Below, piece after piece: positions 33,932 through 43,068 of a DNA stretch of 45,067 nucleotides. The stretch is from Gemmatimonadota bacterium. GTDB lineage: Bacteria > Gemmatimonadota > Gemmatimonadetes > Gemmatimonadales > GWC2-71-9. Under the pieces are notes generated by a model. It did not search any database, had not been told where the DNA came from, and saw only the letters and a list, made by a program, of their open reading frames with translations. The stretch spans positions 1 to 45,067 of the forward strand of contig JAOTVV010000025.1 in NCBI GenBank assembly GCA_029863245.1, read 5' to 3'. Every line of letters begins with the position of its first letter. Within the stretch, counting starts at the first letter, position 1. A program made the translations under genes and the position numbers.

Positions 33932-35293
33932 TTATTCGATTTCGAGGTCTTTCAGCTTGTAGAACAGGGTGCGCAGGCTGACACCCAGCAGGTCTGCGGC
34001 CTCTTTCCGGTTGCCACCCGTGGCGCTGAGCGCCGCCTCGACCGCTTCCCGCTCGGCCGCCCGCACAGCGCTCTTGAGGTCCGGGGGGGTGGTGCGGGCA
34101 CCCCGAGGGGCTGGGGCTCCTCGCCGCGTACCCACCGGTGTTCCGACGCCTTCGAAGGCCTCGGGTCCGATGACGCCGTCCGACGAGAGCACGGCGGCCC
34201 GCTCCAACGCGTTCTCCAACTCGCGCACATTGCCGGGCCAGGAACGCTGCCGGATGGCCTCGAGCGCCGCAGGCGTGATCCGGACCTCCCGGCCAGACTT
34301 GGTGGACACGCGGACCAGGAGCGAGGCCACCAGCGCGTCGAGATCCTCGGGGCGTTGCCTGAGCGGCGGGATGTGGATGTTGACCACGTTCAGGCGGTAC
34401 AGAAGATCCTCCCGGAACCGTCCGTCGCGCGCATCCTCTTCGAGATTGCGCGCCGTCGCTGCCAGAAGCCGAGTGTCCACCGTGCGGGCCGCCGATTCGC
34501 CCACCCGCCGGATCTCGCCTTCCTGCAGGGCCCGCAGCAGCTTCACCTGGAGGTGCGGAGGTAGCTCGCCCACCTCATCGAGCAACAGCGTCCCCCCGTC
34601 GGCTTCTTCGAACAGCCCCGGTTTGTCGGCCGTCGCCCCGGTGAACGCACCCCTGGCATGCCCGAAGAGCTCAGACTCGAGCAGATTCTCGGGAATCGCC
34701 CCGCAATTGACGGCCACGAACCCTCTGTCGCGGCGCGGGCTCATGCGATGGATGGTTCGGGCCAGCACTTCCTTGCCGGTCCCGCTCTCGCCCGTGATGA
34801 GCACCGTGGTGGTGTGCGGGGCCACCCGAGTGGCCAGATCCATGACCTTCCGCATGGCCGGCGAGTCGGCCACGAGGTCCGCGCCCGTCCAGCGTGCCAG
34901 CTCGGCCTCCAGCGTCGCCACTCGCCCCCGCAACCGTTCCCGCTCTTCCGCCTTACGGAGCGTGAGCAGCAGCTCGTCCGACCTGAAGGGCTTGGGGACG
35001 TAGTCGTACGCCCCCTCTTTCAGCGCCTCGATCGCCGCGTCTTCCCCACCGTACGCGCTCATCATGATGAGCAGCGCCCCTCCACCACCCTCCCGAAACC
35101 GCCTGAGAAACGTGAGCCCGTCGATCTCCGGCATGCGGACGTCGCACAGGATGATGTCGAAGGACTCCCGGAGAGCGCGCTGGAGGCCCCGTGCGGGCTC
35201 TCCTTCGGCAACGACTTGGTAGCCCTCCGCATCGAGCAGGAGGCTCAACGACCGCCGGAGACCGGGGTCGTCATCGACGATCAGAATGCGCAC
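33932..35293 (-). CDS. Sigma-54-dependent response regulator (NtrC/PilR type)
   Basis: A 453-residue regulator with a complete receiver (ILIVDDD, phospho-acceptor Asp in DIILCDVRMPEIDG, MMSAYG and the KPF lysine), a AAA+ domain ([39 protein letters not shown]) and a Fis-type helix-turn-helix end (GGNRKEAADLLGVSLRTLFYKLK). The linker before the last domain is Arg/Pro/Gly-rich. The start is GTG at 35293, 21 bases after the partner kinase gene. Because it sits between the pilin pair and the minor pilin operon, it is a good candidate to act on the sigma-54 promoters there. Confidence 0.92.
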   Translation of the reverse strand: MRILIVDDDPGLRRSLSLLLDAEGYQVVAEGEPARGLQRALRESFDIILCDVRMPEIDGLTFLRRFREGGGGALLIMMSAYGGEDAAIEALKEGAYDYVPKPFRSDELLLTLRKAEERERLRGRVATLEAELARWTGADLVADSPAMRKVMDLATRVAPHTTTVLITGESGTGKEVLARTIHRMSPRRDRGFVAVNCGAIPENLLESELFGHARGAFTGATADKPGLFEEADGGTLLLDEVGELPPHLQVKLLRALQEGEIRRVGESAARTVDTRLLAATARNLEEDARDGRFREDLLYRLNVVNIHIPPLRQRPEDLDALVASLLVRVSTKSGREVRITPAALEAIRQRSWPGNVRELENALERAAVLSSDGVIGPEAFEGVGTPVGTRRGAPAPRGARTTPPDLKSAVRAAEREAVEAALSATGGNRKEAADLLGVSLRTLFYKLKDLEIE

Positions 35294-35314
35294 CGACGCT
35301 CCGTCCGGCCCGGG

Positions 35315-36490
35315 TCACGAAGGATGTGCATCGGTTCCCGACTGCGGCAGGAAGATCTTGAAGGCGGCCCCGCCCTCCCGGGCATTCTCCACCCACACCA
35401 AGCCCCCCATCTCATGCACCGTGCCCTGTACAATGGCCAGGCCGAGGCCGGTCCCGAATCCGGGCTCCTTGGTGCTGTAGAAGGGCTCGAACACGCGATC
35501 CCGGTCGGCAACCGGGATGCCCGGTCCCGAGTCCGCCACCCACAGCAGGACCCCTGGTGTCCCGTCGGCAATCTCCGGTCGAACCGGGCGCTTCCAGGCG
35601 CGGCGCTCCGGTACTTGGCCGGCGGTCTGGTCGGTGCGCCGTCGTTCCCACGCACCCGCGGCGCGGAACTCGCGGCGCGTGGCTCCGACCGCAATGCTGC
35701 CCCGCTGCGCCGCGTCGGCCGCGTTCGTCAACAGGTTCACCAACGCCTGCTCCAGACCGTGCACGGTTCCTCTCGCAGGTGGCAAATCGGTGGCGATCTC
35801 GACCGACAGCTCGATGGTTTCGAACGATCCCTGCGGGCGCAGCAGCGCGACGGCGTTCCGCACGACCGATCCCACGTCGATCGCGCGTAGCTCTTCCTCC
35901 TGCGGCCGCGCGTACGCAAGGAGACCCCGCACGATCCGATCGATCCGTCCGGCTTCTCGCTCGATCGCTACCACCAGATCGGGATCGGCGCCCTTGCGTC
36001 GCAGCACCTCAAGGTAGGTCCCGATCGCCGACAGCGGGTTCCCGACCTCGTGAGCGATGCCCGTCGCCAGCCGGCCGACGGAGGCGAGCTTTTCGGCCCG
36101 AACGAGCTCCGTTCGCGCCTCCTCGAGCCGCTCCGTCATGCGGTTGAACCGCTCCGCCAACCGCGACAGCTCCTCGGTCGCTGCGGGCGCCGCACGCGCC
36201 GCCAGATCCCCTTCACCCAGCCGGTCGGTCACGCGAATGAGATCGTCCACAGGGCGGAGCACGAGCTTGTCGAGGAGATGGCGCCCGAATGCAAACACGA
36301 CGAGCACGTCGGCCACGATCATGAGCATGAGCCCGGCCACGGCGTATCCAGGCTCGAGTAATTCCGCCACCAGGGCCGTGAGCACGGCGAGCGAGATCGC
36401 CGCACCGGCAATGAGCGCGAAGTTGAGAAGCAGTTCCCGCTTGAGGCTCGGCCGGGAGGCGGGGCGGTCTGATGAATCACGCTGAATCAC
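35315..36490 (-). CDS. Sensor histidine kinase with HAMP domain
   Basis: The ~391-residue kinase has two transmembrane helices close together (LLLNFALIAGAAISL... and GYAVAGLMLMIVADVLVVF), a HAMP linker, a HisKA domain (phospho-acceptor in IAHEVGNPLSAIGTYLEVLR) and an HATPase domain (N box NLLTNAADAA, G1 DSGPGIP, G2 GTGLGLAI). There is almost no periplasmic loop, so it probably senses in or at the membrane. An Arg-rich insert of ~40 residues separates the N and G1 boxes. GTG at 36490 is chosen; the longer GTG at 36529 lies inside the terminator hairpin of the pilin gene. It pairs with the regulator at 33932-35293. Confidence 0.9.
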   Translation of the reverse strand: MIQRDSSDRPASRPSLKRELLLNFALIAGAAISLAVLTALVAELLEPGYAVAGLMLMIVADVLVVFAFGRHLLDKLVLRPVDDLIRVTDRLGEGDLAARAAPAATEELSRLAERFNRMTERLEEARTELVRAEKLASVGRLATGIAHEVGNPLSAIGTYLEVLRRKGADPDLVVAIEREAGRIDRIVRGLLAYARPQEEELRAIDVGSVVRNAVALLRPQGSFETIELSVEIATDLPPARGTVHGLEQALVNLLTNAADAAQRGSIAVGATRREFRAAGAWERRRTDQTAGQVPERRAWKRPVRPEIADGTPGVLLWVADSGPGIPVADRDRVFEPFYSTKEPGFGTGLGLAIVQGTVHEMGGLVWVENAREGGAAFKIFLPQSGTDAHPS

Positions 36491-36513
36491 GACGCGTCTA
36501 CCCCCAAACGAAA

Positions 36514-36540
36514 CGGGCGACAGGAACACCCTATCGCCCG
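36514..36540 (-). terminator. Rho-independent terminator after the pilin genes
   Basis: On the minus strand CGGGCGA pairs with TCGCCCG; after one T-G wobble the stem continues with AGG/CCT around a GTGTT loop. It is followed by TTTCGTTTGG. The hairpin starts 23 bases after the pilin stop at 36563, so it should separate the highly expressed pilin transcript from the kinase gene. Confidence 0.75.
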
Positions 36541-36562
36541 GAGCATCAGCGGCGATTCCGCG

Positions 36563-36943
36563 TCACGACGTGCACTTCGGCGCCCCCTCCTCAATCGCCG
36601 GTGCGAGCGCCGCGGCATTCACGAAAATCGCACACGTCTTGGAGGTGTACATGTGGCTCACCCAGGCCTGCCACCCCGCCGTTTCGAGCGTGATCGTCGG
36701 AAGGTTGACCCCCGCGGTAGTCGTGTAGACGGTGACCGGGAAGGAGGTCGTGTACGTGCTGTTATCGTAGAGGTAAGCTTCCTCCACCGTCGCCAGATTC
36801 CGCAGGTCGGTCTTCATCTGGGCCAGGTATGCCTTTTCCTTCGTGTTGGTGAACTTCGGAATCGCGATCGTCGCCAGGAGCCCGATGATCACTATGACCA
36901 CAAGCAGCTCGATCAGCGTGAAGCCTTGCTGGTGCCTCGGCAT
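36563..36943 (-). CDS. Type IV major-type pilin (second copy)
   Basis: A 126-residue prepilin: seven-residue leader MPRHQQG, then FTLIELLVVIVIIGLLATIAIPKF with Glu5 after cleavage. The body KEKAYLAQMKTDLRNLATVEEAYLYDN matches the next gene upstream almost block by block. The C-terminus has a disulfide-bounded D-region of about 20 residues (KTCAIFVNAAALAP...APKC). The size fits a short major or accessory pilin. It is transcribed after its paralogue, behind a 12-bp hairpin. Confidence 0.92.
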   Translation of the reverse strand: MPRHQQGFTLIELLVVIVIIGLLATIAIPKFTNTKEKAYLAQMKTDLRNLATVEEAYLYDNSTYTTSFPVTVYTTTAGVNLPTITLETAGWQAWVSHMYTSKTCAIFVNAAALAPAIEEGAPKCTS

Positions 36944-36996
36944 AGCGGTCTCCTAAGGCGTCGACGACGTGAGCTGACGTACCGGGGGACAAGCCG

Positions 36997-37022
36997 ACGG
37001 GCGGCGGCACGCCGCCGCCCGT
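36997..37022 (-). terminator. Strong hairpin between the two pilin genes
   Basis: ACGGGCGGCGGC (36997-37008) and its complement (37011-37022) make a 12-bp stem with a minimal loop, 22 bases after the first pilin stop. No T-run follows, so it may be a leaky terminator or an mRNA 3'-end stabiliser that lowers expression of the second pilin relative to the first. Confidence 0.55.
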
Positions 37023-37043
37023 CCACTCAGCGCGTGCGCCGGG

Positions 37044-37421
37044 TTACGGCGTGCACTTCGGCTCGCCCTCGTTGACGGCTGGCGCCAACGCGGTTGAGCC
37101 GATGTAGATGGCACAGGTCTTCGCGGTCAGGCCGTGACCCACCGTGCCGGTCCAGCCGTCACCCGTCAGGGCGAGGGTCGGGCCAGTCACGCCGGCCGTC
37201 ACCGTGTAGATGGTGGCCGGGAAGCTCGTGGTGTAGGCCACGTTGTCGGCGAAGTGGGCTTCCTCAGCGGTCGCCAGATTTCGGAGATCCGACTTCATGG
37301 CGGTGAGGTAAGCCTTCTCCTTCGTGGTCGCGAACTTTGGGATCGCGATTGCTGCCAAGATGCCGATAATGACGATAACAATCAGCAACTCGATCAGCGT
37401 GAAGCCCTTGCGGTTGAACAT
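37044..37421 (-). CDS. pilA: Type IV major-type pilin (first copy)
   Basis: The 125-residue prepilin has leader MFNRKG and then FTLIELLIVIVIIGILAAIAIPKF with Glu5. The ATG at 37421 has GGAGGACC seven bases upstream; the longer open frame lacks any signal. The globular part is short, with two cysteines near the end (KTCAIYIGSTALAP...EPKC). It is about 60% identical by eye to the downstream copy, the loops after the helix being the main difference. A sigma-54 promoter match lies 60-76 bases upstream of the ATG, which is the classic PilR-controlled arrangement for the main pilin. Confidence 0.94.
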   Translation of the reverse strand: MFNRKGFTLIELLIVIVIIGILAAIAIPKFATTKEKAYLTAMKSDLRNLATAEEAHFADNVAYTTSFPATIYTVTAGVTGPTLALTGDGWTGTVGHGLTAKTCAIYIGSTALAPAVNEGEPKCTP

Positions 37422-37481
37422 CTCGGTCCTCCAGCTGTTGATGTGACAAGAGTCGATCTGCACCGTGCCACCCTGTCTGTT

Positions 37482-37497
37482 GGCAAGCTCCGTTCCA
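37482..37497 (-). promoter_or_regulatory. Sigma-54 promoter of the pilin genes
   Basis: On the minus strand TGGAACG-GAGC-TTGCC matches the consensus TGGCACG-N4-TTGCW at all but two positions, with exact GG-to-GC spacing of ten bases. The start would be near 37471, giving a leader of about 50 bases before the ATG at 37421. A GTTAA...TTAAC inverted repeat (37513-37530) lies just upstream and could be an activator site. Confidence 0.7.
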
Positions 37498-37636
37498 TGC
37501 GTGGCAGAAGCAGTTAACTCTCTTTTTAACAATGACATAGGTGGCAGGCCGGCACCCGAAAATCCTGCCCACGGGCTCCGCGACGCTCTCATTATGCAAG
37601 GCAGATCGCTAGGCGCAAGGTCTGATTCTCGGCCGC

Positions 37637-39457
37637 TCAGCGCCCGTTCACAGGCATATCGCAAGCCGCCCCCACCTCGAGCACGGCCGCGAGTCGGGGC
37701 TGGAGCGCGCGGACCACGGGCACAGTGGCCGCGAGCCGGGCACACGCAGCGCCGAGCTCCGCCCTAGCCGGAGGCGCCCGCTCGAGCGAGTCCAACCGGG
37801 CGGCGGCGGATACGACCCGCCCCGCCGACCAGTCTCGTGTCGCGTCGACAAGCGTTGCCTCCCATGCTGCGCCAGCGCCCGCCACGAGTGCCCGCCGATA
37901 GGCGGCAAGGACCATCTCGCTCCCCGGGAGATCCCGTGCGCCGGCCGCCGCAACCACAAGCGCGGAATCAGGCCGACCGGTGGCGATGAGAGCATTCGTC
38001 AGGACTTCAACGATGCGCGCGTCGCTCCGATACCGTCGATAGGCACGCCTTGCCTCGCGGAGTGCGAGCGTGGGACGACCCTGGGCCAGGGCCTGACGGG
38101 ACGCCAGGACGGCTGCCCAGGGGTCGGCAGGGAAGAGCGCACCGGCGACCAGCAGTTCCCCCAACGCCCAGGCCGAATCGCCGCGCGCCGCCACGTACTC
38201 GCCGAGCAGCACGCGGGTATGGAAGTTCTCCGGGTGGGCTGCCTGCTCCTCGACGAGCAGCGTGAGCGGGTCGGACCAGAGCGGGATCCGATCCACCGTG
38301 CGATAGGCAAACAGCAGCACCACGCCAGCACACGCCACCGCCACGGCACGACGGCGCGGGCCGTCCCATACCCTGGCCACCCCCCACCCGACGATCAACG
38401 CCGGCGCAAGCACCGCCAGATAGAGGTTCCGCTCGGCGAGGACCACGCCGGAAACGACCAGAAGGTTTGCCGTGGGCGCGTAGCTCAGCACCGCCACTAG
38501 GATTCCGAAGGCCACTACGGGGGCACGCCGCACCGACAGAACAGCCAAGGCAAGCGCTGCCCCCGTCACCAGGAACCCGAGCGTCCCCACCAGCGTGACC
38601 GTCTCGCGCACCGGCACGACTTGCGGCGCGTAATCCGAGGCGAGCGCAAAGGGCCACGCCAGAAGGCGCAGAACCTCGAGGTAGACGGGGAGCATCGTCA
38701 TCACGCGCCCGTATGGGGACACCCCGAAGAAAGCCGCATGCGTCCCCGCGCCGACCAGCCCACCCGCGATGCTTTGCCAGACGAAGAGCCAGGCCAGCGT
38801 GAGTGCGGCAACGGCCACGTACAGGCCGGTCGCCGAGTTGCGGGGCCGCCGCGGCTCGAGCAGGTGATCGACGGCGAGCACAGCGATCGTAATCACTCCG
38901 TGCTCTTTGGAGCAGAGCGCCAGCGCCACGGCAACGAGTGTGACCGCGAGCCACCACCGCCGGGTTCGAGACGACTCCGCCTGCCGGTACCGGCGGGCGC
39001 TCAGCACGGCGAGCAGCAGCCACACGGCCACGAGGAGCTCGGCCCGCCCGACGACGTTGGCCACCGCCTCGACGTGGACCGGATGCACGGCGAACACCAG
39101 TCCGGTCACGAGCGCGCCGACGGGTGGGAGCCACGCCAACGCCACGCGCACCACGAGCGCGGTCGCTGCCCCGTGCAACCCCACGTTCACGAGATGGAAC
39201 CACCACGGCGCGCCGCCAGCGATAGTCCAATCCAGACCGTAGGTCAGGATCGTGAACGGGCGGTACAGGCCGGCCCACCGCCATTCACCCGGCCAGTATA
39301 CCTCGAACCATGCGGCGATAGCGGAGGAGAGCGAGTGTGTTGCCGGGTTGTCACGGATGGCTACGAGGTCGTCACCGGCCCACCCGTTGCGGACAGCCAG
39401 CAGATAGACCACGCTGGCCACCGCCGCAGCGATCCATGTTGCACGACCGCGCGTCAT
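37637..39457 (-). CDS. TMTC-like membrane protein: GT-C type domain plus TPR repeats
   Basis: The 606-residue protein has about ten transmembrane helices and then soluble helical repeats. The first loop has GDDLVAIRDNPATHS, a GT-C-like acidic pair, followed by YRPFTILTYGLDW, FHLVNVGLHGAATALV and FAVHPVHVEAVANVVGRAELL, the signature of the TMTC/DUF1736 type. From about residue 420 the sequence is TPR-like (AWALGELLVAGALFPADPWAAVLASRQAL and similar). Eukaryotic TMTC proteins O-mannosylate cadherins. The bacterial role is unproven, but protein glycosylation using a lipid-linked sugar is plausible. The ATG overlaps the preceding GT-C gene by four bases. Confidence 0.82.
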   Translation of the reverse strand: MTRGRATWIAAAVASVVYLLAVRNGWAGDDLVAIRDNPATHSLSSAIAAWFEVYWPGEWRWAGLYRPFTILTYGLDWTIAGGAPWWFHLVNVGLHGAATALVVRVALAWLPPVGALVTGLVFAVHPVHVEAVANVVGRAELLVAVWLLLAVLSARRYRQAESSRTRRWWLAVTLVAVALALCSKEHGVITIAVLAVDHLLEPRRPRNSATGLYVAVAALTLAWLFVWQSIAGGLVGAGTHAAFFGVSPYGRVMTMLPVYLEVLRLLAWPFALASDYAPQVVPVRETVTLVGTLGFLVTGAALALAVLSVRRAPVVAFGILVAVLSYAPTANLLVVSGVVLAERNLYLAVLAPALIVGWGVARVWDGPRRRAVAVACAGVVLLFAYRTVDRIPLWSDPLTLLVEEQAAHPENFHTRVLLGEYVAARGDSAWALGELLVAGALFPADPWAAVLASRQALAQGRPTLALREARRAYRRYRSDARIVEVLTNALIATGRPDSALVVAAAGARDLPGSEMVLAAYRRALVAGAGAAWEATLVDATRDWSAGRVVSAAARLDSLERAPPARAELGAACARLAATVPVVRALQPRLAAVLEVGAACDMPVNGR

Positions 39458-40950
39458 CGGGGGCACCGGAACCGGTACAGCGCCGGACCGTCCGCGACCG
39501 TGAACAGGGGTGTCAGGACGGAATCCCCGCGAGTCCGCAACGTGTCGAGCAACGGTAGCGCATCGCCACCCAGCCACGACGTGGCCACATGGGTGACACC
39601 CTGACGGCAGAGGTAGTGCTGTGTCGTGTCGGCGCCGAAGCTTCGCATCCGACGCCCGTCCAGCTTGAACAGGAACAGCGGTACCGCCGAGCGTCCCGTG
39701 TAGAGATAGATCATCGCTTCACCATCCGACGCGATGATCGCGTTCTCGGGCGTGCCGGTTCGGATGCCCGCCGTGAGGAGCGCAAACGGGCGACTGGCTC
39801 GATCTGCCGTCATCGCAAACTGGCGATCCATGACGGAGACGACCTGACGCCACCCAAACCCGACCACGACGATCATCGTGAGCACAAGGACCGGGATGCG
39901 CCCCCACCATCCCCACTGCCAGGCCCGCAGCGAGCCGGCCGTGGCGAGAAGGGCCATCCACGGGAGCAAGATCCACATGAAGCGGTCGGGCGTGAACGGC
40001 CACAGGGTCACCATGCCCACGTACGGCACGAGCACCAGGAGTAGCGTGGGTACTCGGCGTGCCAGCGTCACCGCCCCGACGACGACGGTGCCGAACACCA
40101 TGGCCGTCACGGCGAGCCAGATCGGGGTGGGGAGTGCCGGCACGAGCAGTCGCGAGAACGGCTGGAGCGAGGTGAAGTCCAGCCCGGCGAGGAGCCCGAC
40201 CACACCAGCCTGTCCGGCGTATTGCGTGTACGTGCCGTAGTTGGAGGCGAGCAGCGGATCGATGCCGTCGCCGTGCGCAGCGAGCCACAGCCACCACGGC
40301 GCGGACACCGCCAGCGCCACCCCGAGCGCGACTCCCGCCGCTCGGCGCCGGCCACGCAGCCAGAACGCCAGCGGGATGCCCACGATGGCCGCGATACCGA
40401 TGGAGCGCGTGAGCGTCGCCAGTCCGGCCAGCACACCGGCCGCGGCGGCTTTCCCCCGTCCCACGTCGTCCCCATCGGCCACACACACGGCGCCGGCCAG
40501 CAGCACCAGGAACAGCGGCTCGGAGAACCGCACCCCGACGAGCGTCAGCATGGGAAATGCCGTCACCCCAATCGTGAGCGCGAGATATCGAGCCAGTGGC
40601 GGCAGGGCGGTCCGGCGAGCGTGGTGGACCATGATCCAGGCAGCTGCACCGAGCGCCGCGGCATCGAACAGCTGGAACAGCACGACGTTTGCAGGGAAGG
40701 CCGGCCACAGCCGCCACAGTCCAGCCAACACGACCGGATACAGCGGCGGGTAGTGCACGGCCGGCGGCGCACCGGGCAGGTGCAGCGACACCAGGCCCCG
40801 TCCTTCCGCCAGGGCCTTGGCGATCGCGACGTAGATCCCGTCGTCGTAGAACACGCCCACCATGGCCCCGGTCTGCGCCCAGAGGGCGACGGCGAACACG
40901 ACGAGCCCAGCGATCGCCGGCCCGTGCCCGCGGGCGAGCGCCCGGCTCAC
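39454..40950 (-). CDS. GT-C family membrane glycosyltransferase (ArnT/PMT-like)
   Basis: The 498-residue protein has 10-12 predicted membrane helices. The first periplasmic loop carries the catalytic-type acidic pair [19 protein letters not shown], followed by [17 protein letters not shown], as in ArnT/PMT-like (GT39/GT83) enzymes that use polyprenyl-phosphate sugars. The C-terminal domain is soluble ([17 protein letters not shown]...YRFRCPR). The start is GTG at 40950, overlapping the GT2 stop by four bases. The next gene upstream makes a dolichol-phosphate-sugar-type synthase, a logical donor supplier. The sugar and target are unknown. Confidence 0.85.
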   Translation of the reverse strand: MSRALARGHGPAIAGLVVFAVALWAQTGAMVGVFYDDGIYVAIAKALAEGRGLVSLHLPGAPPAVHYPPLYPVVLAGLWRLWPAFPANVVLFQLFDAAALGAAAWIMVHHARRTALPPLARYLALTIGVTAFPMLTLVGVRFSEPLFLVLLAGAVCVADGDDVGRGKAAAAGVLAGLATLTRSIGIAAIVGIPLAFWLRGRRRAAGVALGVALAVSAPWWLWLAAHGDGIDPLLASNYGTYTQYAGQAGVVGLLAGLDFTSLQPFSRLLVPALPTPIWLAVTAMVFGTVVVGAVTLARRVPTLLLVLVPYVGMVTLWPFTPDRFMWILLPWMALLATAGSLRAWQWGWWGRIPVLVLTMIVVVGFGWRQVVSVMDRQFAMTADRASRPFALLTAGIRTGTPENAIIASDGEAMIYLYTGRSAVPLFLFKLDGRRMRSFGADTTQHYLCRQGVTHVATSWLGGDALPLLDTLRTRGDSVLTPLFTVADGPALYRFRCPR

Positions 40951-41714
40951 GGAGTGTTGGCGGTGGGCGCGAACAGGTTGAACCGGAGGATGTGCCAGAT
41001 GGCGGCGACGCCGTCGCGCCAATCGATCTTCTTGCCCTCGGCGTAGGTCCGACCGCTGTAGCTGATGGGCACCTCCCAGATCCTGGCCCCCGCCGCCGCC
41101 AGGCGAGCGGTGAGCTCCGGCTCGAAGCCGAAGCGGTCGGACACGAGCGGCAGCGATTTGAGGAGATCGGCCCGAACCATCTTGTAGCACGTCTCCATAT
41201 CGGTCAGGTTGAGATCGGTGAGCATGTTCGAAAGCAACGTCAGGAAGCGGTTGCCGACCGAGTGCCAGAAGTAGAGCACGCGGTGCGGGCCCGCGAGAAA
41301 CCTCGATCCGAACACCGCATCGGCGCGATCCATCCGGATCGGCTCGAGCAACACCGGGAACTCTTGCGGGTCGTACTCGAGGTCGGCGTCCTGGATGACG
41401 ATCACGTGACCGGTCGCGGCTTGGATACCGGCGCGGACCGCCGCGCCTTTCCCCATGTTGCGCGGCTGGTCGATCACGTGGTCGACGAGCCCTTCGCGCC
41501 CCAGGCGCGCGAGGATTTCCCCCGTTCGATCCTGCGATGCGTCGTTGACGGTCACGATCTCGATGTTGAGGGGGACCTCGCGGACCCGGCGGACTGCATC
41601 CTCGATCGTGTGCTCTTCGTTGTACGCCGGCATCACCGCCGATACGATCAGCTCGGACGTGGCAGCCGGCAGCGCCGAGCTGTGGAACCGCCGCTCATGT
41701 CGTCTCAGCTTCAT
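40947..41714 (-). CDS. Family 2 glycosyltransferase (dolichol-phosphate-mannose synthase-like)
   Basis: A 255-residue GT-A enzyme: [21 protein letters not shown] (nucleotide sugar entry), [49 protein letters not shown] with the DAD metal motif, and [35 protein letters not shown] at the end. This matches the DPM1-like subgroup that attaches a sugar to polyprenyl phosphate. There are no membrane helices. The ATG at 41714 lies 20 bases inside the end of pilR, so translation is coupled to the regulator. It probably supplies lipid-linked sugar to the next two membrane enzymes. Confidence 0.9.
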   Translation of the reverse strand: MKLRRHERRFHSSALPAATSELIVSAVMPAYNEEHTIEDAVRRVREVPLNIEIVTVNDASQDRTGEILARLGREGLVDHVIDQPRNMGKGAAVRAGIQAATGHVIVIQDADLEYDPQEFPVLLEPIRMDRADAVFGSRFLAGPHRVLYFWHSVGNRFLTLLSNMLTDLNLTDMETCYKMVRADLLKSLPLVSDRFGFEPELTARLAAAGARIWEVPISYSGRTYAEGKKIDWRDGVAAIWHILRFNLFAPTANTP

Positions 41715-43068
41715 ACCTGGCCAGCTTGCGGTAGAGGGTGGACGGATCGATGCCCAGCACCTCCGCCGCGCGGCTCTTGTTGCCGCCCTCGGCTTGGAGG
41801 ACCCAGGAGATGTAGGCACGCTCGATGAGCTCCAGCGTCGGGGTCTGGAGCGGACGCTCCGCCACGAAGGGCTCGGACTTGGGCGACGTGACGCGGTCCG
41901 GGAGCGCCTTGGCTTCGACCTCCTCACCCTCGGTCAGGGCCACCGCGTGCTCCAGCGCGTTTTCCAGCTCGCGGACGTTGCCGGGCCACGGATACTCCAT
42001 GATGACAGCGAGGGCGTCTTGGGCGACGTGCTTCAACTTTTCACCGCGTTGCTCGGCGATCCGCTGGAGGAACGCCTCGGTGAGAAGCGAGATGTCCTCG
42101 GTTCGGTCGCGCAGCGGCGGGAGCCGAAGGGCAATCACGTTGAGCCGATAGTAGAGGTCCGACCGGAAGGTGCCCTGCTTCATCTCCAGGTCCAGGTCCC
42201 GATTGGTGGCGGCGATCACCCGCACGTCGACCGGAATGGGCATGGTGCCGCCCACCGGCAGCGCTTCGCGCTCCTGCAGGACGCGCAGCAGTTTCACCTG
42301 GGTCGACGGCTTCGTGTCGGCAATCTCGTCTAGGAAGAAGGTGCCGCCCCGCGCGGCAGCAAAGAGCCCCTCCTTGTCGCGATCGGCCCCGGTGAACGAG
42401 CCCTTGACGTAGCCGAACAGCTCCGACTCCAGGAGCGTCTCGGGGAGCGCCCCGCAGTTGATCGAGAAGAACGGCCCGTCGGTCCGTTGTGACAGCTCGT
42501 GGATGTAGCGCGCGATGACCTCCTTTCCCGTGCCACTTTCGCCCAGGACGAGGACGGTCGACTCGGTGGGGGCAACCTGTTCGGCGAGGCGCAGCACGTC
42601 GCGGAAGATCTTCGATGTGCCGATGGGCTGCACGAGACGCGAGCGCTCGCGGCGCCGGATCTCCCGTTTCAGCTGCTTGTTCTCCGTCCGCAGATTCCGC
42701 TGCTCGGCAGCCCGCCGACAGATGGCCACCAGTTCGTCGTTCGAGAACGGCTTCTGGATGTAGTAGAACGCGCCTGCGTTCACCGCCGCGATGGCCGATT
42801 GGAGGGTCGCCTGCGCGGTCATGAGAATCACCGGCAGCTCGGGATCGATTTCCCGTGCTGCCTGGAGGATGTCGGTGCCGCTCAGGCCGGGCATACGGAT
42901 GTCGGTGAGCACGACGTCGGGCGGGCCCGCTTTCAGCGCCTCGAGCCCCGCCTTGCCCCCCTGGGCAATGTCCGGCTGAAAGCCCTTGTTCTTGAGCAGA
43001 ATGCGCAACGTGTCGAGGATCGCGCTCTCGTCGTCGATGATCAGGATCCTAGGTCGGGTGTCGCTCAC
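41695..43068 (-). CDS. pilR: PilR-type sigma-54 response regulator
   Basis: The 457-residue regulator has a complete receiver (ILIIDDE, phospho-acceptor Asp in [25 protein letters not shown]), a AAA+ domain ([39 protein letters not shown]) and a C-terminal Fis helix-turn-helix ([25 protein letters not shown]). The start is GTG at 43068, overlapping the kinase stop by four bases. Position after pilC and a PilS-like kinase supports pilR. Its likely targets are the sigma-54 promoters ahead of the pilin and minor pilin genes. Confidence 0.92.
   Translation of the reverse strand: MSDTRPRILIIDDESAILDTLRILLKNKGFQPDIAQGGKAGLEALKAGPPDVVLTDIRMPGLSGTDILQAAREIDPELPVILMTAQATLQSAIAAVNAGAFYYIQKPFSNDELVAICRRAAEQRNLRTENKQLKREIRRRERSRLVQPIGTSKIFRDVLRLAEQVAPTESTVLVLGESGTGKEVIARYIHELSQRTDGPFFSINCGALPETLLESELFGYVKGSFTGADRDKEGLFAAARGGTFFLDEIADTKPSTQVKLLRVLQEREALPVGGTMPIPVDVRVIAATNRDLDLEMKQGTFRSDLYYRLNVIALRLPPLRDRTEDISLLTEAFLQRIAEQRGEKLKHVAQDALAVIMEYPWPGNVRELENALEHAVALTEGEEVEAKALPDRVTSPKSEPFVAERPLQTPTLELIERAYISWVLQAEGGNKSRAAEVLGIDPSTLYRKLARYEAETT

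Noticed and set aside
36563..37421. Short pilins as conductive (Geobacter-type) e-pilins
   Set aside because: They are about twice the length of Geobacter PilA, with a cysteine-bounded D-region, and show no evident run of spaced aromatic residues.
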